Positions 1 through 7,988 of a stretch of 64,000 nucleotides of DNA are shown one piece after another. Position 1 is the stretch's first letter, and each line of letters starts with the position of its first letter. Origin of the DNA: Centipeda artemidis DSM 19719. GTDB lineage: Bacteria; Bacillota; Negativicutes; Selenomonadales; Selenomonadaceae. The position numbers and the translations under genes were made by a program. Location: assembly GCF_000426665.1 (NCBI RefSeq), contig NZ_AUFU01000011.1:1-64000 (forward strand), read 5' to 3'. A model generated the notes under the pieces. That model was not told the origin of the DNA. It searched no databases and worked only from the letters and a program-made list of their open reading frames with translations.

Positions 1-180
1 CATTCGGTATTAGCATTCCTTTCGGAATGTTGTCCCCATCCTATCGGCAGGTTGTCTACGTGTTACTCACCCGTTTGCCACTAAGCTCATAAAAGCAAGC
101 TTTCATTCGCTCCGTTCGACTTGCATGTGTTAAGCACGCCGCCAGCGTTCGTCCTGAGCCAGGATCAAACTCTCCGTAAA
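1..180 (-). rRNA. 16S ribosomal RNA, 5' end (partial)
   Basis: Read on the minus strand, the first bases are the conserved 5' end of 16S rRNA: the AGAGTTTGATCCTGGCTCAG box at about 173-154, then GACGAACGCTGGCGGC and the V1 region. The gene runs off the left edge, so only about 180 nt are present. The mature 5' end is placed by analogy at about position 180. It is the start of an rRNA operon transcribed leftward, divergent from the ClpX-like gene. The V1 sequence looks Negativicutes-like (Selenomonas type), which is an impression and not a database match. Confidence 0.97.
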
Positions 181-362
181 AGAAGAGCCTCACTAGACTC
201 ATTAATGTCATTCTGTAAAAGAATTGTTTTCGTTGACCTAATTATCAACGATGTTGCATCTGGCTTCGGTTAGATTATCTCTAACCTCTCTGCATTGTGT
301 AGTTTTCAGGGTACATCTTGTGCGCCTCGAGAGCCTCTAGCCTTCATCAGCGCGACTGTCAT

Positions 363-391
363 AATATAACATAATCCCCGCGAAGCGTCAA
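363..391 (-). promoter_or_regulatory. rRNA operon promoter
   Basis: On the minus strand TTGACG (391-386) is followed after 17 bases by TATATT (368-363), a near-consensus sigma-70 promoter upstream of the 16S gene. This gives a leader of about 175 nt. The leader contains a 7-bp hairpin (268-274 pairing with 280-286) and a CCTGAAAACTACACAATG-like stretch common in Firmicute rRNA leaders. Confidence 0.8.
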
Positions 392-553
392 GCCCTTTTC
401 CACGTTTTTCTAGACAAATTCGCAGGATTATTTTCCTTTCCATATAATATAAAATCATCTCTCCACCCGTCTTTTGCTTGCGCTCCCTGCATTCCTATGG
501 TATCCTATGGTAGATTTTATCAAGGTTCCCTTTAATTTTCGAAAGGATACATA

Positions 554-1855
554 ATGTCAAAGAATCCGGTCAAACACCAATGCAGCTTTTGCAAACGCAT
601 CGTTGATGTGCGTGACCAATACGATATGCCGATTTACGATCCGAACACGGGCTTTGCCATCTGCCGGGACTGCGTACGCGAGATCAACCATTTCCTCGAC
701 GAACATGATCAGGCCGTCTCGTCCGAGGAGCACAGCTCGTTCCGCGCGCAGCTGGACGACGTGCTGCAAAAGACGCGCCCGCACCTCATCAAGGACTATC
801 TCGACACCTATATCATCAATCAGGATCACGCGAAAAAAATCCTTGCGGTGGCGGTCTACAACCACTACAAGCGCATGAAGTACGGCTATGAAGCCGCCAA
901 GGAGGAGCAGGAGTCAACGGAGATCGAAAAGTCCAATGTCATCATGCTCGGTCCTTCGGGCTGCGGCAAGACCGCCCTTCTCTCGCATCTCTCGAAACTC
1001 CTCGACGTCCCCTTTGCCGTGACGGACGCCTCAAGCCTCACCGAGGCGGGTTTTGTCGGCGCGGATGTCGAGGTCGCCGTGCGCAACCTCTACTATGCGG
1101 CGGACAAGGACATCGAAAAAGCGGAGCACGGCATCATCTATCTCGACGAGTTCGACAAAATCGCACGCAAATCGGGCGCGAACAACTCCATCACGGCAGA
1201 CCCGGGGCACGAGGGTGTCCAGCAGGCGCTGCTCAAGATGCTCGAGGGCAGCGTCGTGGAGTTCACGGCGCGCGGTCAGCGCAAGCATCCCGAAGCGCCG
1301 ACCATCAAGGTCGATACGAAGAACATCCTCTTCATCGTCGGCGGCGCGTTCGTCGGCATCGAGAAAATCATCGCCAAGCGTCTGCGCAAGAACAGCGCCG
1401 CCATTGGATTTGGCGCGGAGGTGCGCGGCAAGGAGACGGAAAAGGAATTTGACACGCTGATTCATCAGGTCAGCCCCGAGGATCTCATGGAGTACGGCAT
1501 CATCCCGGAGATCATCGGACGCCTGCCCGTCATCTGCACGCTCGAGACGCTGGACGAGGACGCGCTCCTGCGCATCCTCACCGAGCCGATCAACGCCCCC
1601 GTACGGCAGTATGAAAAGCTGCTCGCGATGGACGGCGTGGAGCTGGTCTTTACCGAGGACGCCCTGCGCGCCGTGGCAAAAAAGGCGATTGCGCGCAAAA
1701 CGGGCGCACGCAGTCTCAAGGGCATCATCGAAGAGGTCATGCTCGACGTGATGTTCGACATCCCGCGCGAGACCGCCCCGCGCCGCGTCACCGTCACGAA
1801 GGAATGCATCACGGACGGCGCGCTCCCCATTATCGAGGTCGCCGAAGCGGGCTAA
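554..1855 (+). CDS. clpX: ClpX-type ATP-dependent unfoldase
   Basis: 433 aa AAA+ protein matching ClpX, the ATPase that unfolds substrates for ClpP in the cytoplasm. An N-terminal zinc-binding domain has C10-x2-C13 and C37-x2-C40. Walker A is GPSGCGKT (133-140) and Walker B IIYLDEFDK (194-202). The first pore loop reads GFVG where ClpX usually has GYVG; an RKH loop is at 243-245, an IGF-like loop follows near 286, and a GARSLKG sensor II region lies near the C-terminus. The zinc domain spacing (23 residues between the Cys pairs) is longer than in standard ClpX, and no clpP, tig or lon gene is adjacent, so this may be a second, divergent ClpX. The RBS GAAAGGA lies 5' of the ATG and a strong terminator follows. 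Confidence 0.88.
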   Translation: MSKNPVKHQCSFCKRIVDVRDQYDMPIYDPNTGFAICRDCVREINHFLDEHDQAVSSEEHSSFRAQLDDVLQKTRPHLIKDYLDTYIINQDHAKKILAVAVYNHYKRMKYGYEAAKEEQESTEIEKSNVIMLGPSGCGKTALLSHLSKLLDVPFAVTDASSLTEAGFVGADVEVAVRNLYYAADKDIEKAEHGIIYLDEFDKIARKSGANNSITADPGHEGVQQALLKMLEGSVVEFTARGQRKHPEAPTIKVDTKNILFIVGGAFVGIEKIIAKRLRKNSAAIGFGAEVRGKETEKEFDTLIHQVSPEDLMEYGIIPEIIGRLPVICTLETLDEDALLRILTEPINAPVRQYEKLLAMDGVELVFTEDALRAVAKKAIARKTGARSLKGIIEEVMLDVMFDIPRETAPRRVTVTKECITDGALPIIEVAEAG

Positions 1856-1866
1856 GATAGGCAATC

Positions 1867-1915
1867 AAAAAGAGAACCGGTGCACACAATGTTGTGTAAC
1901 GGTTCTCTTTTATTG
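1867..1915 (+). terminator. Intrinsic terminator of the clpX-like gene
   Basis: An 11-bp arm AAAGAGAACCG (1869-1879) pairs with CGGTTCTCTTT (1900-1910) and is followed by a short T-rich run. The loop itself contains ACACAA/TTGTGT. Confidence 0.85.
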
Positions 1916-1929
1916 TTGGTATTTGGTTG

Positions 1930-1982
1930 ATATGCCGCCCCCGTAGGGGCGTGCCCTATGACGATATACGGCGGCGTAACGT
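1930..1982 (-). repeat. GC-rich palindromic repeat, family P copy 1
   Basis: On the minus strand this reads ACGCCGCC ... GGGCACG ... CCCCTACGGGGGCGGC, the same plan as the copies at 9005-9063 and 9124-9182. The outer arms ACGCCGCC and GGCGGC(GT) are complementary. It is more diverged than the other two. Confidence 0.6.
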
Positions 1983-2033
1983 ATCGATGAGATCGGACTG
2001 CGCGAAAAACCCGCGCATAAAACCGTATAGTAA

Positions 2034-2157
2034 GTGACGCGGAAGTTTGGATGCAGAGCAAGGAATGAGAAAAACACAAGCGCAGGCGTAGTTAAAGACC
2101 TACGTCAAGCGCAGTGTTTTTCGATATGACGCAACTATGCGCCAAAATCCTGCGCCC
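2034..2157 (+). repeat. 124-bp structured repeat, family R copy 1
   Basis: First of a tandem pair with the copy at 2174. Family layout: outer arm of type GTGACGCGG, an inner arm (here GAAAAACAC pairing with GTGTTTTTC), a central hairpin GGCGTAG/CTACGTC, then the closing outer arm. In this copy the closing outer arm has decayed to CCTGCGCCCGAC. The left flank is AGTAA. Confidence 0.85.
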
Positions 2158-2173
2158 GACTACCGCAACCTAA

Positions 2174-2297
2174 GTGACGCGGAAGTTTGGATGCAGAGCA
2201 AGGAACAAGAAAAATTCAAGGGAAGGCGTAGATGAAGCCTACGTCGACCGCAGAATTTTTCGCAGTGACACAGCTATGCGCCAAAATCCCGCGTCAC
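2174..2297 (+). repeat. 124-bp structured repeat, family R copy 2
   Basis: Complete copy. Outer arms are GTGACGCGG (2174-2182) and CCGCGTCAC (2289-2297). The inner helix is GAAAAATTC (2209-2217) with GAATTTTTC (2253-2261), and the central hairpin is GGCGTAG (2225-2231) with CTACGTC (2239-2245). It abuts the 3' end of the leftward transaldolase gene, so it would form part of that mRNA's 3' end. Confidence 0.9.
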
Positions 2298-2307
2298 GCG
2301 TCACGCC

Positions 2308-2961
2308 TTATCCGAAGACAGCTTCATAGTCCTTCCTGAACTTCTCAATCCCCTGATCCGTGAGCGGATGATGCGTCATCTGCTCAAGCACCTTGTACGG
2401 CACGGTCGCGATGTCCGCCCCCGCCAGCGCGCAGTCGATCACATGGATCGGATGGCGCACGCTCGCCGCGATGATCTCCGTTTTGATGTCGTGCAGTCCG
2501 AAGATGTCTGCGATGCTGCGAATGAGATCGATGCCCGGCACGGAAATATCGTCGAGCCGCCCGAGGAACGGCGACACATAGGTCGCCCCCGCGCGCGCCG
2601 CGAGCAGCGCCTGCCCCGCGCTGAAGACGAGCGTCACATTCGTCTTGATATTCTCTGCCGCGAGCTGCTTCACCGCCTTCAGCCCCTCGACCGTCATGGG
2701 GATCTTCACGACCATATTCGGATGAATCGCCGCGATCTCGCGCCCCTCCGCGACCATGCCCGCCGCGTCCGTCGTCGTTGCCTTCACCTCACCGCTGATC
2801 GCGCCGTCCACGATGGAGGCGATCTCGGCGATCACCTCCTTGAAGTCGCGCCCCTCCTTCGCGATCAGCGACGGGTTCGTCGTCACCCCGCAAATGACGC
2901 CCATATCGTTCGCCGCGCGAATCTCCTCCACCTTTGCCGTGTCAATAAAAAACTTCATCAT
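2308..2961 (-). CDS. tal: Transaldolase (TalC/MipB family)
   Basis: 217 aa, the usual size of the small transaldolase / fructose-6-phosphate aldolase family, a TIM barrel acting in the non-oxidative pentose phosphate pathway. The Schiff-base lysine is K86 in VVKIPMT. Two positions that separate the subfamilies can be read: E58 (SGEVKAT) and F132 (YVSPFLGR). Fructose-6-phosphate aldolase has Gln and Tyr at the corresponding places, so transaldolase activity is the better call. Two adjacent ATG codons exist; the second (2958) would give 216 aa. The RBS is AAAGGAGG. It is transcribed divergently from the SAP-domain gene and ends against the R repeats. Confidence 0.9.
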   Translation of the reverse strand: MMKFFIDTAKVEEIRAANDMGVICGVTTNPSLIAKEGRDFKEVIAEIASIVDGAISGEVKATTTDAAGMVAEGREIAAIHPNMVVKIPMTVEGLKAVKQLAAENIKTNVTLVFSAGQALLAARAGATYVSPFLGRLDDISVPGIDLIRSIADIFGLHDIKTEIIAASVRHPIHVIDCALAGADIATVPYKVLEQMTHHPLTDQGIEKFRKDYEAVFG

Positions 2962-2992
2962 TGTTCCTCCTTTACCGGCTCAAATTACATGT

Positions 2993-3021
2993 ATTATATC
3001 ATTGATTTGGAATTTTCCAAA
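2993..3021 (-). promoter_or_regulatory. tal promoter with overlapping palindrome
   Basis: On the minus strand TTGGAA (3020-3015) is followed after 16 bases by TATAAT (2998-2993). The palindrome TTTGGAATTTTCCAAA (3006-3021) covers the -35 element and could be an operator. The regulator is not known. Confidence 0.6.
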
Positions 3022-3046
3022 ATAAATATGCGGTACACCGTCGCAG

Positions 3047-3072
3047 TTTTTGTCAGTTATAACTGACAAAAA
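3047..3072. promoter_or_regulatory. Perfect 26-bp palindrome, probable operator
   Basis: TTTTTGTCAGTTA is followed directly by TAACTGACAAAAA, a perfect 13+13 palindrome centred at 3059/3060 in the divergent tal / SAP-protein spacer. A half-like second site TTTGTCACTTATAA lies at about 3089-3102, nearer the rightward gene. The arrangement suggests a dimeric repressor or activator site. Confidence 0.65.
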
Positions 3073-3147
3073 TATATTTTCCTCCTTGTTTGTCACTTAT
3101 AAATGTACTAGAATAAATGTCGCATATCCGTAAAGGAGGTGAGAGCC

Positions 3148-3756
3148 TTGGAAAAGCGCCCTCATTTTGAAGATATTGCATCCTACAGCGAGTTCAGCCG
3201 GTATTATTGGTACCGCGCGGAGCTCACCGCACTGTGCAAACGGCTCGGCATCCGCCACACGGGAACGAAGGCGGAGCTGAACGGGTATATCGAGGCATAT
3301 TTTAACGGCCGGCTGATTCGCCCGCAAAAAGAATCCCGCAAAAGAGGCACCCGTGAGATTTCGCTCGACTGTCCGCTGCTCGCATGCAATTTTGCGTTCA
3401 ACGCAGCGTTTCGGGCATACTTTTCCGAGGTAACAGGCGTCCGAAATTTCAAATTCAATGCCGATATGGCGGCGGCATGGCGCAAGGTGAAGCGCACACG
3501 GGACAGCTCGTTCACGGTGCGGGATTTGCTGGCGCTGTATTACCGCGAGTCAGACTATGCGAAATATGACAACAAGGCTTGTGAATGGAACCGCTTTCTC
3601 AAGGATTTCTGCGCCGACCCGCAAAGCAGGATTTACAAGCACCGTCTCAAAGCCGCCGCGGCGCTGTGGGCGATCGTAAAAAAATCCACGCTGCCGAAGG
3701 TCTACCGCCCCGCGCTTTTGGAGCAGAACCGTGCACTGCTTGAGATGTATCTGTGA
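3148..3756 (+). CDS. SAP-domain protein (DUF6434-like)
   Basis: About 202 aa when started at TTG 3148, which sits 8 nt after AAAGGAGG (3132-3139); an upstream in-frame GTG at 3139 overlaps that RBS and is less likely. Residues about 20-56 (YRAELTALCKRLGIRHTGTKAELNGYIEAYF) fit a SAP helix-extended-loop-helix motif, which usually binds nucleic acid. The rest is a basic, aromatic-rich region resembling the DUF6434 family found with SAP. Its role is unknown. The gene is divergent from tal behind a 26-bp palindrome, so it may be the regulated or regulating partner. Confidence 0.7.
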   Translation: MEKRPHFEDIASYSEFSRYYWYRAELTALCKRLGIRHTGTKAELNGYIEAYFNGRLIRPQKESRKRGTREISLDCPLLACNFAFNAAFRAYFSEVTGVRNFKFNADMAAAWRKVKRTRDSSFTVRDLLALYYRESDYAKYDNKACEWNRFLKDFCADPQSRIYKHRLKAAAALWAIVKKSTLPKVYRPALLEQNRALLEMYL

Positions 3757-3779
3757 CAAGAACAGTGCATCATCCCATG

Positions 3780-4088
3780 TCAAAGGATCTCGGCAATGTT
3801 CCTACGACTGTAGAGAATCCGCCGCACTTCCATGGTATCGCCGACGACGACATAGAACACGATGTACCCGCGCACATAGATTGGATAATACGGCAGTGCG
3901 CGCTCCCTCGTCGAAGGATACGGAGCAGCCGCCTCCGGCATATGCAGACGTTTTCGGACGGCAGATTCTACGTCGTCAATGAGCCGAGCCGCCGCCTGCG
4001 GATTTCTAAGTTCATCGGCAATATAGCAGACAATCTCATTCAGGTCTTTACTAAACAGCGGGAGGTATGTGAGCTTATAGTCCTTCAT
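3780..4088 (-). CDS. RelE/ParE-family toxin
   Basis: 102 aa from the ATG at 4088 (MKDYKLTYLPLF). It has the RelE/ParE fold pattern: an N-terminal beta strand, two helices (SKDLNEIVCYIADELRNPQAAARLIDDVESAV), then strands PYYPIYVRGYIVFYVVVGDTMEVRRILYSRRNI, with the C-terminal RRILYSRR typical of the group. The start codon lies inside the end of the antitoxin gene (14-nt overlap), the usual coupled order antitoxin then toxin. The family cleaves mRNA or poisons gyrase; which applies here cannot be told from the sequence. Confidence 0.85.
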   Translation of the reverse strand: MKDYKLTYLPLFSKDLNEIVCYIADELRNPQAAARLIDDVESAVRKRLHMPEAAAPYPSTRERALPYYPIYVRGYIVFYVVVGDTMEVRRILYSRRNIAEIL

Positions 4089-4341
4089 CAACGATGCCCC
4101 GCGCGGCACGAAATACCTCGTCATGCGAGAGACGCGCGGCGTCCGCTCTTGCCGCGGCATCCGCTTCATCGAGTTTTGTCTCTACGTCCTCGGTGAGTGC
4201 TTCATATTGTTTGAGACTCATCAGAACCATTGTGCCGTATCCGTTCTTGGTGAGGAACACGGGGCTTCCGCTGTGCAGGACAACTTCCTCCACTTCCGGA
4301 AATTTATTTCTCAGGTCTGATACCGGACGAATTGCAATCAT
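4075..4341 (-). CDS. Phd/YefM-type antitoxin
   Basis: 88 aa. The N-terminus MIAIRPVSDLRNKFPEVEEVV and VFLTKNGYGTMVLMSLKQYE match the Phd/YefM DNA-binding antitoxin fold; the C-terminal acidic, Ala-rich half would bind the toxin. RBS AAAGGAGGA; an upstream TTGCTT-N17-TAAAGT is a plausible promoter on the minus strand. Antitoxins of this family normally repress their own operon. Confidence 0.85.
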   Translation of the reverse strand: MIAIRPVSDLRNKFPEVEEVVLHSGSPVFLTKNGYGTMVLMSLKQYEALTEDVETKLDEADAAARADAARLSHDEVFRAARGIVDEGL

Positions 4342-4394
4342 AAGAGCGTCCTCCTTTTTATCGTTACTTTATCACAATTTTATCCCCAAAGCAA

Positions 4395-4433
4395 CAAAAA
4401 GCACACCTCCGATTGATCGGAAGCGTGCTTTTT
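4395..4433. terminator. Bidirectional terminator after nrdD
   Basis: A hairpin AAGCACACCTCCGATTGATC pairing with the GATCGGAAGCGTGCTT side, with A and T runs outside both arms. It terminates the leftward nrdD transcript shortly after the stop at 4452 and could also work in the other direction. Confidence 0.8.
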
Positions 4434-4451
4434 TGATTGCCTAATATACTC

Positions 4452-6716
4452 TTAGTCCTTCATGCGCGGCACGGTCATAGTGCCGAAGGATTTTTCCTTA
4501 CGGTGGCAGTGCGGGCATTCGTTTTCGATGAGGCCCGTGTAGCCGCAGACGGGATCGCGGTCGACGGGGTGATTGATGGAGAAGTAGCCCATGTTGGCGT
4601 CGTGCATGGCGCGGACGACTTTTTCGAAGGCTTTGACGTTCTTCGAGGGGTCGCCGTCCATCTCGATGTAGGCGATGTGTCCAGCGTTCTCAAGCTCGTG
4701 ATACGGGGCTTCGATGCGGATCTTGTCGTACGCGCTGATGTCGTAGTAGACGGGGACGTGGCTGGAGTTCGTCATGTAGCCGCGGTCGGTAACGCCGGGG
4801 ATGATGCCGTACGTCTTTTTGTTCGCGCGCTGGAACTGTCCCGCTGTGCTCTCGGCGGGCGTGCCGAACGTCGACCAGTTGCGGGTCTCCGCCTTCGTAT
4901 AGGCGTCGGTGCGCTCGCGCATGTGACGCACGATCTTGAGCCCGAGTTCCTGCGCTTCTTCGCTCTCGCCGTGGTGCTTGCCGATGAGCGCGACAAGGCA
5001 CTCGGCGAGCCCGCAGAAGCCGATGGAGAACGACGCGTGCCTGAGAACTCCCTTGATGGAGTCGACCTGGCTGAGCTTTTCGCTGCCCATCCAAACGCCC
5101 TGCCCCATGAGGAACGGGTAGTTGTAGACGTGCTTTTCCTCGATGACCTTCAGGCGGTCGAGGAGGTAGTCATGGCAGAGCTCGATGTAGTAATCGTACA
5201 GCTCCCAAAATTTATTCAGGTCGCCCTTCGCTTCGAGCGCGAGCTTCGGCAGGTTGATGGTCGTAAAGGAGAAGTTTCCGCGGCTGCCCGACTGCTCGGG
5301 GCCGTTGACGTTGCCCATGACGCGCGTGCGGCATCCCATCGTCGCGACGCAGCTGTTGTAGTCGCCGGGCTTGTAATACTGGAGGTTGTACGGCGCGTCG
5401 ATGTTGACGTAGTTCGGGAAAAGGCGGCGCGCGCTGACGCGGCACGACTCGATAAAGAGGTCGTAGTTCGGATCCTCGGGGTTGTAGTTGACGCCCGCCT
5501 TGAGCTGAAACACGGAGATGGGGAAAATGGCGGTCTCGCCGTTGCCGAGTCCCTGCCAGATCGCGCTGAGCACTTCACGGATGACGAGACGTCCCTCGGG
5601 CGAGGTGTCGAGCCCGTAGTTGATGGAGCTGAAAGGCACCTGCGCGCCCGCGCGCGAGTGGAGCGTGTTGAAATTGTGGATGAGCGCCTCCATCGCCTGA
5701 TGCGTCTCCTCCTCGACGCTCTCACACGCGAGACGGTAGATCGTCGCGGCGTCGGCGTCGAGCTCGCCCGCGACGGGCGTCTCGAATGCGTTCCGATAAA
5801 CGACGTCGAGCGCGCGCCGCAGCTCTCTGACGGAACTTTGTCCGAGGTCGCTCTCGGCATCCTCAGCGTAGACGCAGACGGCGAAGTCCAGCTCTGCGCG
5901 CAGCGCTTTTTTGAACGCGTCGTGCGTGAAATGTCCGTGTCCGAGACGATAGAGGAGCGCTTTCCACGCCTCCTCAACGATCGCCTTGCGGAAGGATTTT
6001 TTCACGCCGTCCGCCATCGCAAAGTCGAACGCGTTGATGCTCTGTCCGCCGAACATGTCGTTCTGATTCGACTGGATCGCGATGCAGGCAAGGCTCGCGT
6101 ACGCGCGGATGGAGTTCGGCTCGCGCAGGAAGCCGTGTCCGGTAGAGAAGCCGCCGCGGAAGAGTTTCAGGAGGTCGATCTGGCAGCAGTTGAACGTGAT
6201 GAGCGAGAAGTCCTTGTCGTGGATGTGGATGAAGTTCTCGCGGTCGGCGTCGGCATACCGCTCCTCGAGGACGTAGTTGTCGACGAAGTGTTTTGCGCCC
6301 TCCGCGCCGAGCTTTAACATGATGCCCATCGACGCGTCGGTGTTGATGTTCGCATTGTCGCGCTTCAGATCGGAATCCACGGCGTCCGCGAAGAAGATGT
6401 CGCGGTAGCTCGCCATGAGGTGTTTTTGTGCCATGCGGCGCTGCGCGTGGCGCTGGCGGTAGGTGATGTAGCGGCGCGCGATGTCGTAGAATCCGTGCGC
6501 GAGGAGCTGTTTCTCGACGAGATCCTGAATCTCCTCGACGGAGATCTCCGCGCGGCTCTCAAACGCCGCCTCCACCGCCGCCGTCACGTTCTCGATCTCG
6601 AGCGCGGTCATCGGGTGCGCGTACTCCTTGCTCGCCGCCGCGATCGCGTTGAGGATCTTCGCGCGGTCGTAGGGGACGCTGTGCCCCGCGCGCTTCGTTA
6701 CCGTTGTCACTGCCAT
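4452..6716 (-). CDS. nrdD: Anaerobic ribonucleoside-triphosphate reductase (class III)
   Basis: 754 aa. An N-terminal ATP-cone allosteric domain (about 1-95) is followed by the NrdD catalytic barrel (FNCCQIDLLKLFRGGF, GGQSINAFDFAMADG, RGNFSFTTINLPKLA). It reduces NTPs to dNTPs without oxygen, using a glycyl radical made by NrdG. The C-terminus reads INHPVDRDPVCGYTGLIENECPHC..., the zinc-site region, and then stops after VPRMKD. In the relatives I know, a further segment RRITGYLVG carrying the radical glycine follows. It is absent here, and a terminator begins just after the stop. No nrdG is adjacent. RBS AAAGGAG. Expression is probably under NrdR, whose boxes lie upstream. Confidence 0.9.
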   Translation of the reverse strand: MAVTTVTKRAGHSVPYDRAKILNAIAAASKEYAHPMTALEIENVTAAVEAAFESRAEISVEEIQDLVEKQLLAHGFYDIARRYITYRQRHAQRRMAQKHLMASYRDIFFADAVDSDLKRDNANINTDASMGIMLKLGAEGAKHFVDNYVLEERYADADRENFIHIHDKDFSLITFNCCQIDLLKLFRGGFSTGHGFLREPNSIRAYASLACIAIQSNQNDMFGGQSINAFDFAMADGVKKSFRKAIVEEAWKALLYRLGHGHFTHDAFKKALRAELDFAVCVYAEDAESDLGQSSVRELRRALDVVYRNAFETPVAGELDADAATIYRLACESVEEETHQAMEALIHNFNTLHSRAGAQVPFSSINYGLDTSPEGRLVIREVLSAIWQGLGNGETAIFPISVFQLKAGVNYNPEDPNYDLFIESCRVSARRLFPNYVNIDAPYNLQYYKPGDYNSCVATMGCRTRVMGNVNGPEQSGSRGNFSFTTINLPKLALEAKGDLNKFWELYDYYIELCHDYLLDRLKVIEEKHVYNYPFLMGQGVWMGSEKLSQVDSIKGVLRHASFSIGFCGLAECLVALIGKHHGESEEAQELGLKIVRHMRERTDAYTKAETRNWSTFGTPAESTAGQFQRANKKTYGIIPGVTDRGYMTNSSHVPVYYDISAYDKIRIEAPYHELENAGHIAYIEMDGDPSKNVKAFEKVVRAMHDANMGYFSINHPVDRDPVCGYTGLIENECPHCHRKEKSFGTMTVPRMKD

Positions 6717-6743
6717 GAACTTTTCTCCTTTGAATTTGAAAAT

Positions 6744-6790
6744 ACACTATATCTTGTGGTTTTCGATTTTTGATGTGGAATATATTGTAA
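6744..6790 (-). promoter_or_regulatory. Two NrdR boxes over the nrdD promoter
   Basis: Box 1 ACACTATATCTTGTGG (6744-6759) and box 2 GTGGAATATATTGTAA (6775-6790) each have the central ATAT of NrdR sites and are exactly 31 bp apart, three helical turns, as known NrdR box pairs are. Box 2 overlaps the -10 TACAAT (6789-6784) of a TTGCCT-N17-TACAAT promoter whose -35 is at 6812-6807. Repression of nrdD by ATP/dATP-loaded NrdR follows from knowledge of the family. Confidence 0.8.
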
Positions 6791-6827
6791 CAGAGCCACG
6801 AAAGAAAGGCAAGAATTTTTTAGGTTT

Positions 6828-6855
6828 TTGACATCGCTTCATTTTCTGTTATACT
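6828..6855 (+). promoter_or_regulatory. Promoter of the beta-helix acyltransferase gene
   Basis: TTGACA (6828-6833), 16-base spacer, TATACT (6850-6855), reading rightward, divergent from nrdD. Confidence 0.65.
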
Positions 6856-6885
6856 CTAAACTATAGAAAGATTGGAGGGGCGCCC

Positions 6886-7941
6886 ATGGGACTGAATTTT
6901 AAGGTGCAATTCGTAAATCATGACGCGGCGGTTCGAACACTGCGCACGAACGACGGTCAAAATTCTGTCCTCATGACGTTCGGTCCCGGCTCATACCTCA
7001 TGAGCGGCACGATCGTATACGGCGTCGGCGAGCGGCATGTGCTTGTCGGGCGGTACTCCTCTCTGGCAGACGGTTTGACGTTTAACATCGGGCAGAATCA
7101 CAACCTTCATAATATCACGACGTATCCTTTTGAAAATCTGCGCTGTCTCAAAACAGGCGACCACCAAAACCATGCCGCCGCCGTCAACCGCGGGCAAATC
7201 ATCATCGGCAGCGACGTGTGGATCGGCGATAACGTGTGCCTGATGGGCGGCGTGCGCATCGGCAACGGCGCGGTCATCGGCGCAAACGCGGTCGTGGCAA
7301 AGGACATCCCGCCCTATGCGGTCGCCGTCGGCAACCCGGCGCGCGTCATCAAATACCGCTTTGATGAGGAGACGATTCGCCGCCTGCAAAAGATCAAGTG
7401 GTGGAACTGGTCGGCGGAAAAAATCGAAACACACCGCGCCTTCCTCGAGGGCGGCGACATGGAGGGATTTCTCGCCGCCTGCGAGCGCGCATACACACCG
7501 CCGTCCGCGGACGAGGACGCGGATATCGCCGCGACCGTCCGCGCGCTTCGGGCGGAGCAATACACGATATATTATTTTATCCCGGATTTCAGCGCGGACG
7601 ATGCCGTTTGGCGTTATGCAGTCGAATCTTACATTACCTCGTACCGCGCACGGGATAAGGCGGCGCTCATTCTCGCCGTCGCGCAGGACGCGGATGCAAA
7701 GGCGCCGCTCGCAGCGATCGCCGCGCGGCTCACCGACTGCGGAGACGACGCGCCCCTCATTTTCACCCATACGCCCGCGCAGGGGCGGGAGTTCTCCCCC
7801 GCAATCCTCGCGGCGTCGGACGTACTCATCACGACGAAGGAGGACGTCTCCTCGCGCGCCGCAGACGACGCCGCGGACGCGGGGCTCACGATCCGCTACG
7901 GGCTCGATCCCGCCGTGCTGATCTTCCCGCCGCTTTCCTAA
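6886..7941 (+). CDS. Left-handed beta-helix acyltransferase with extra C-terminal domain
   Basis: 351 aa. Residues about 30-160 are hexapeptide repeats of the xenobiotic/CatB-type O-acyltransferase fold ([57 protein letters not shown]), with the [10 protein letters not shown] ending typical of the family. It probably moves an acetyl or other acyl group from CoA to a sugar or small molecule. The C-terminal 150 residues are a separate alpha/beta domain ([22 protein letters not shown] ... [30 protein letters not shown]) that I do not recognise. It recurs in the paralogue at 41628-42671. RBS TTGGAGGG. Possible role in surface glycan decoration. Confidence 0.8.
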   Translation: MGLNFKVQFVNHDAAVRTLRTNDGQNSVLMTFGPGSYLMSGTIVYGVGERHVLVGRYSSLADGLTFNIGQNHNLHNITTYPFENLRCLKTGDHQNHAAAVNRGQIIIGSDVWIGDNVCLMGGVRIGNGAVIGANAVVAKDIPPYAVAVGNPARVIKYRFDEETIRRLQKIKWWNWSAEKIETHRAFLEGGDMEGFLAACERAYTPPSADEDADIAATVRALRAEQYTIYYFIPDFSADDAVWRYAVESYITSYRARDKAALILAVAQDADAKAPLAAIAARLTDCGDDAPLIFTHTPAQGREFSPAILAASDVLITTKEDVSSRAADDAADAGLTIRYGLDPAVLIFPPLS

Positions 7942-7988
7942 ATGCGCGCGAAACGCCGCACATCCATATATAAAGAAAGGCTCACATC

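Noticed and set aside
2034-2297. Tandem R repeats as a CRISPR array
   Set aside because: Units are 124 bp, internally palindromic, present in twos, with no short unique spacers and no cas genes.
2308-2961. Fructose-6-phosphate aldolase as the function of tal
   Set aside because: The positions that are Gln and Tyr in that enzyme are Glu58 and Phe132 here, the transaldolase pattern.
4437-6317. Open frame of 626 codons antisense to nrdD
   Set aside because: It mirrors nrdD codon by codon in GC-rich DNA, has no RBS and a Val/Asp/Arg-rich composition typical of shadow frames.
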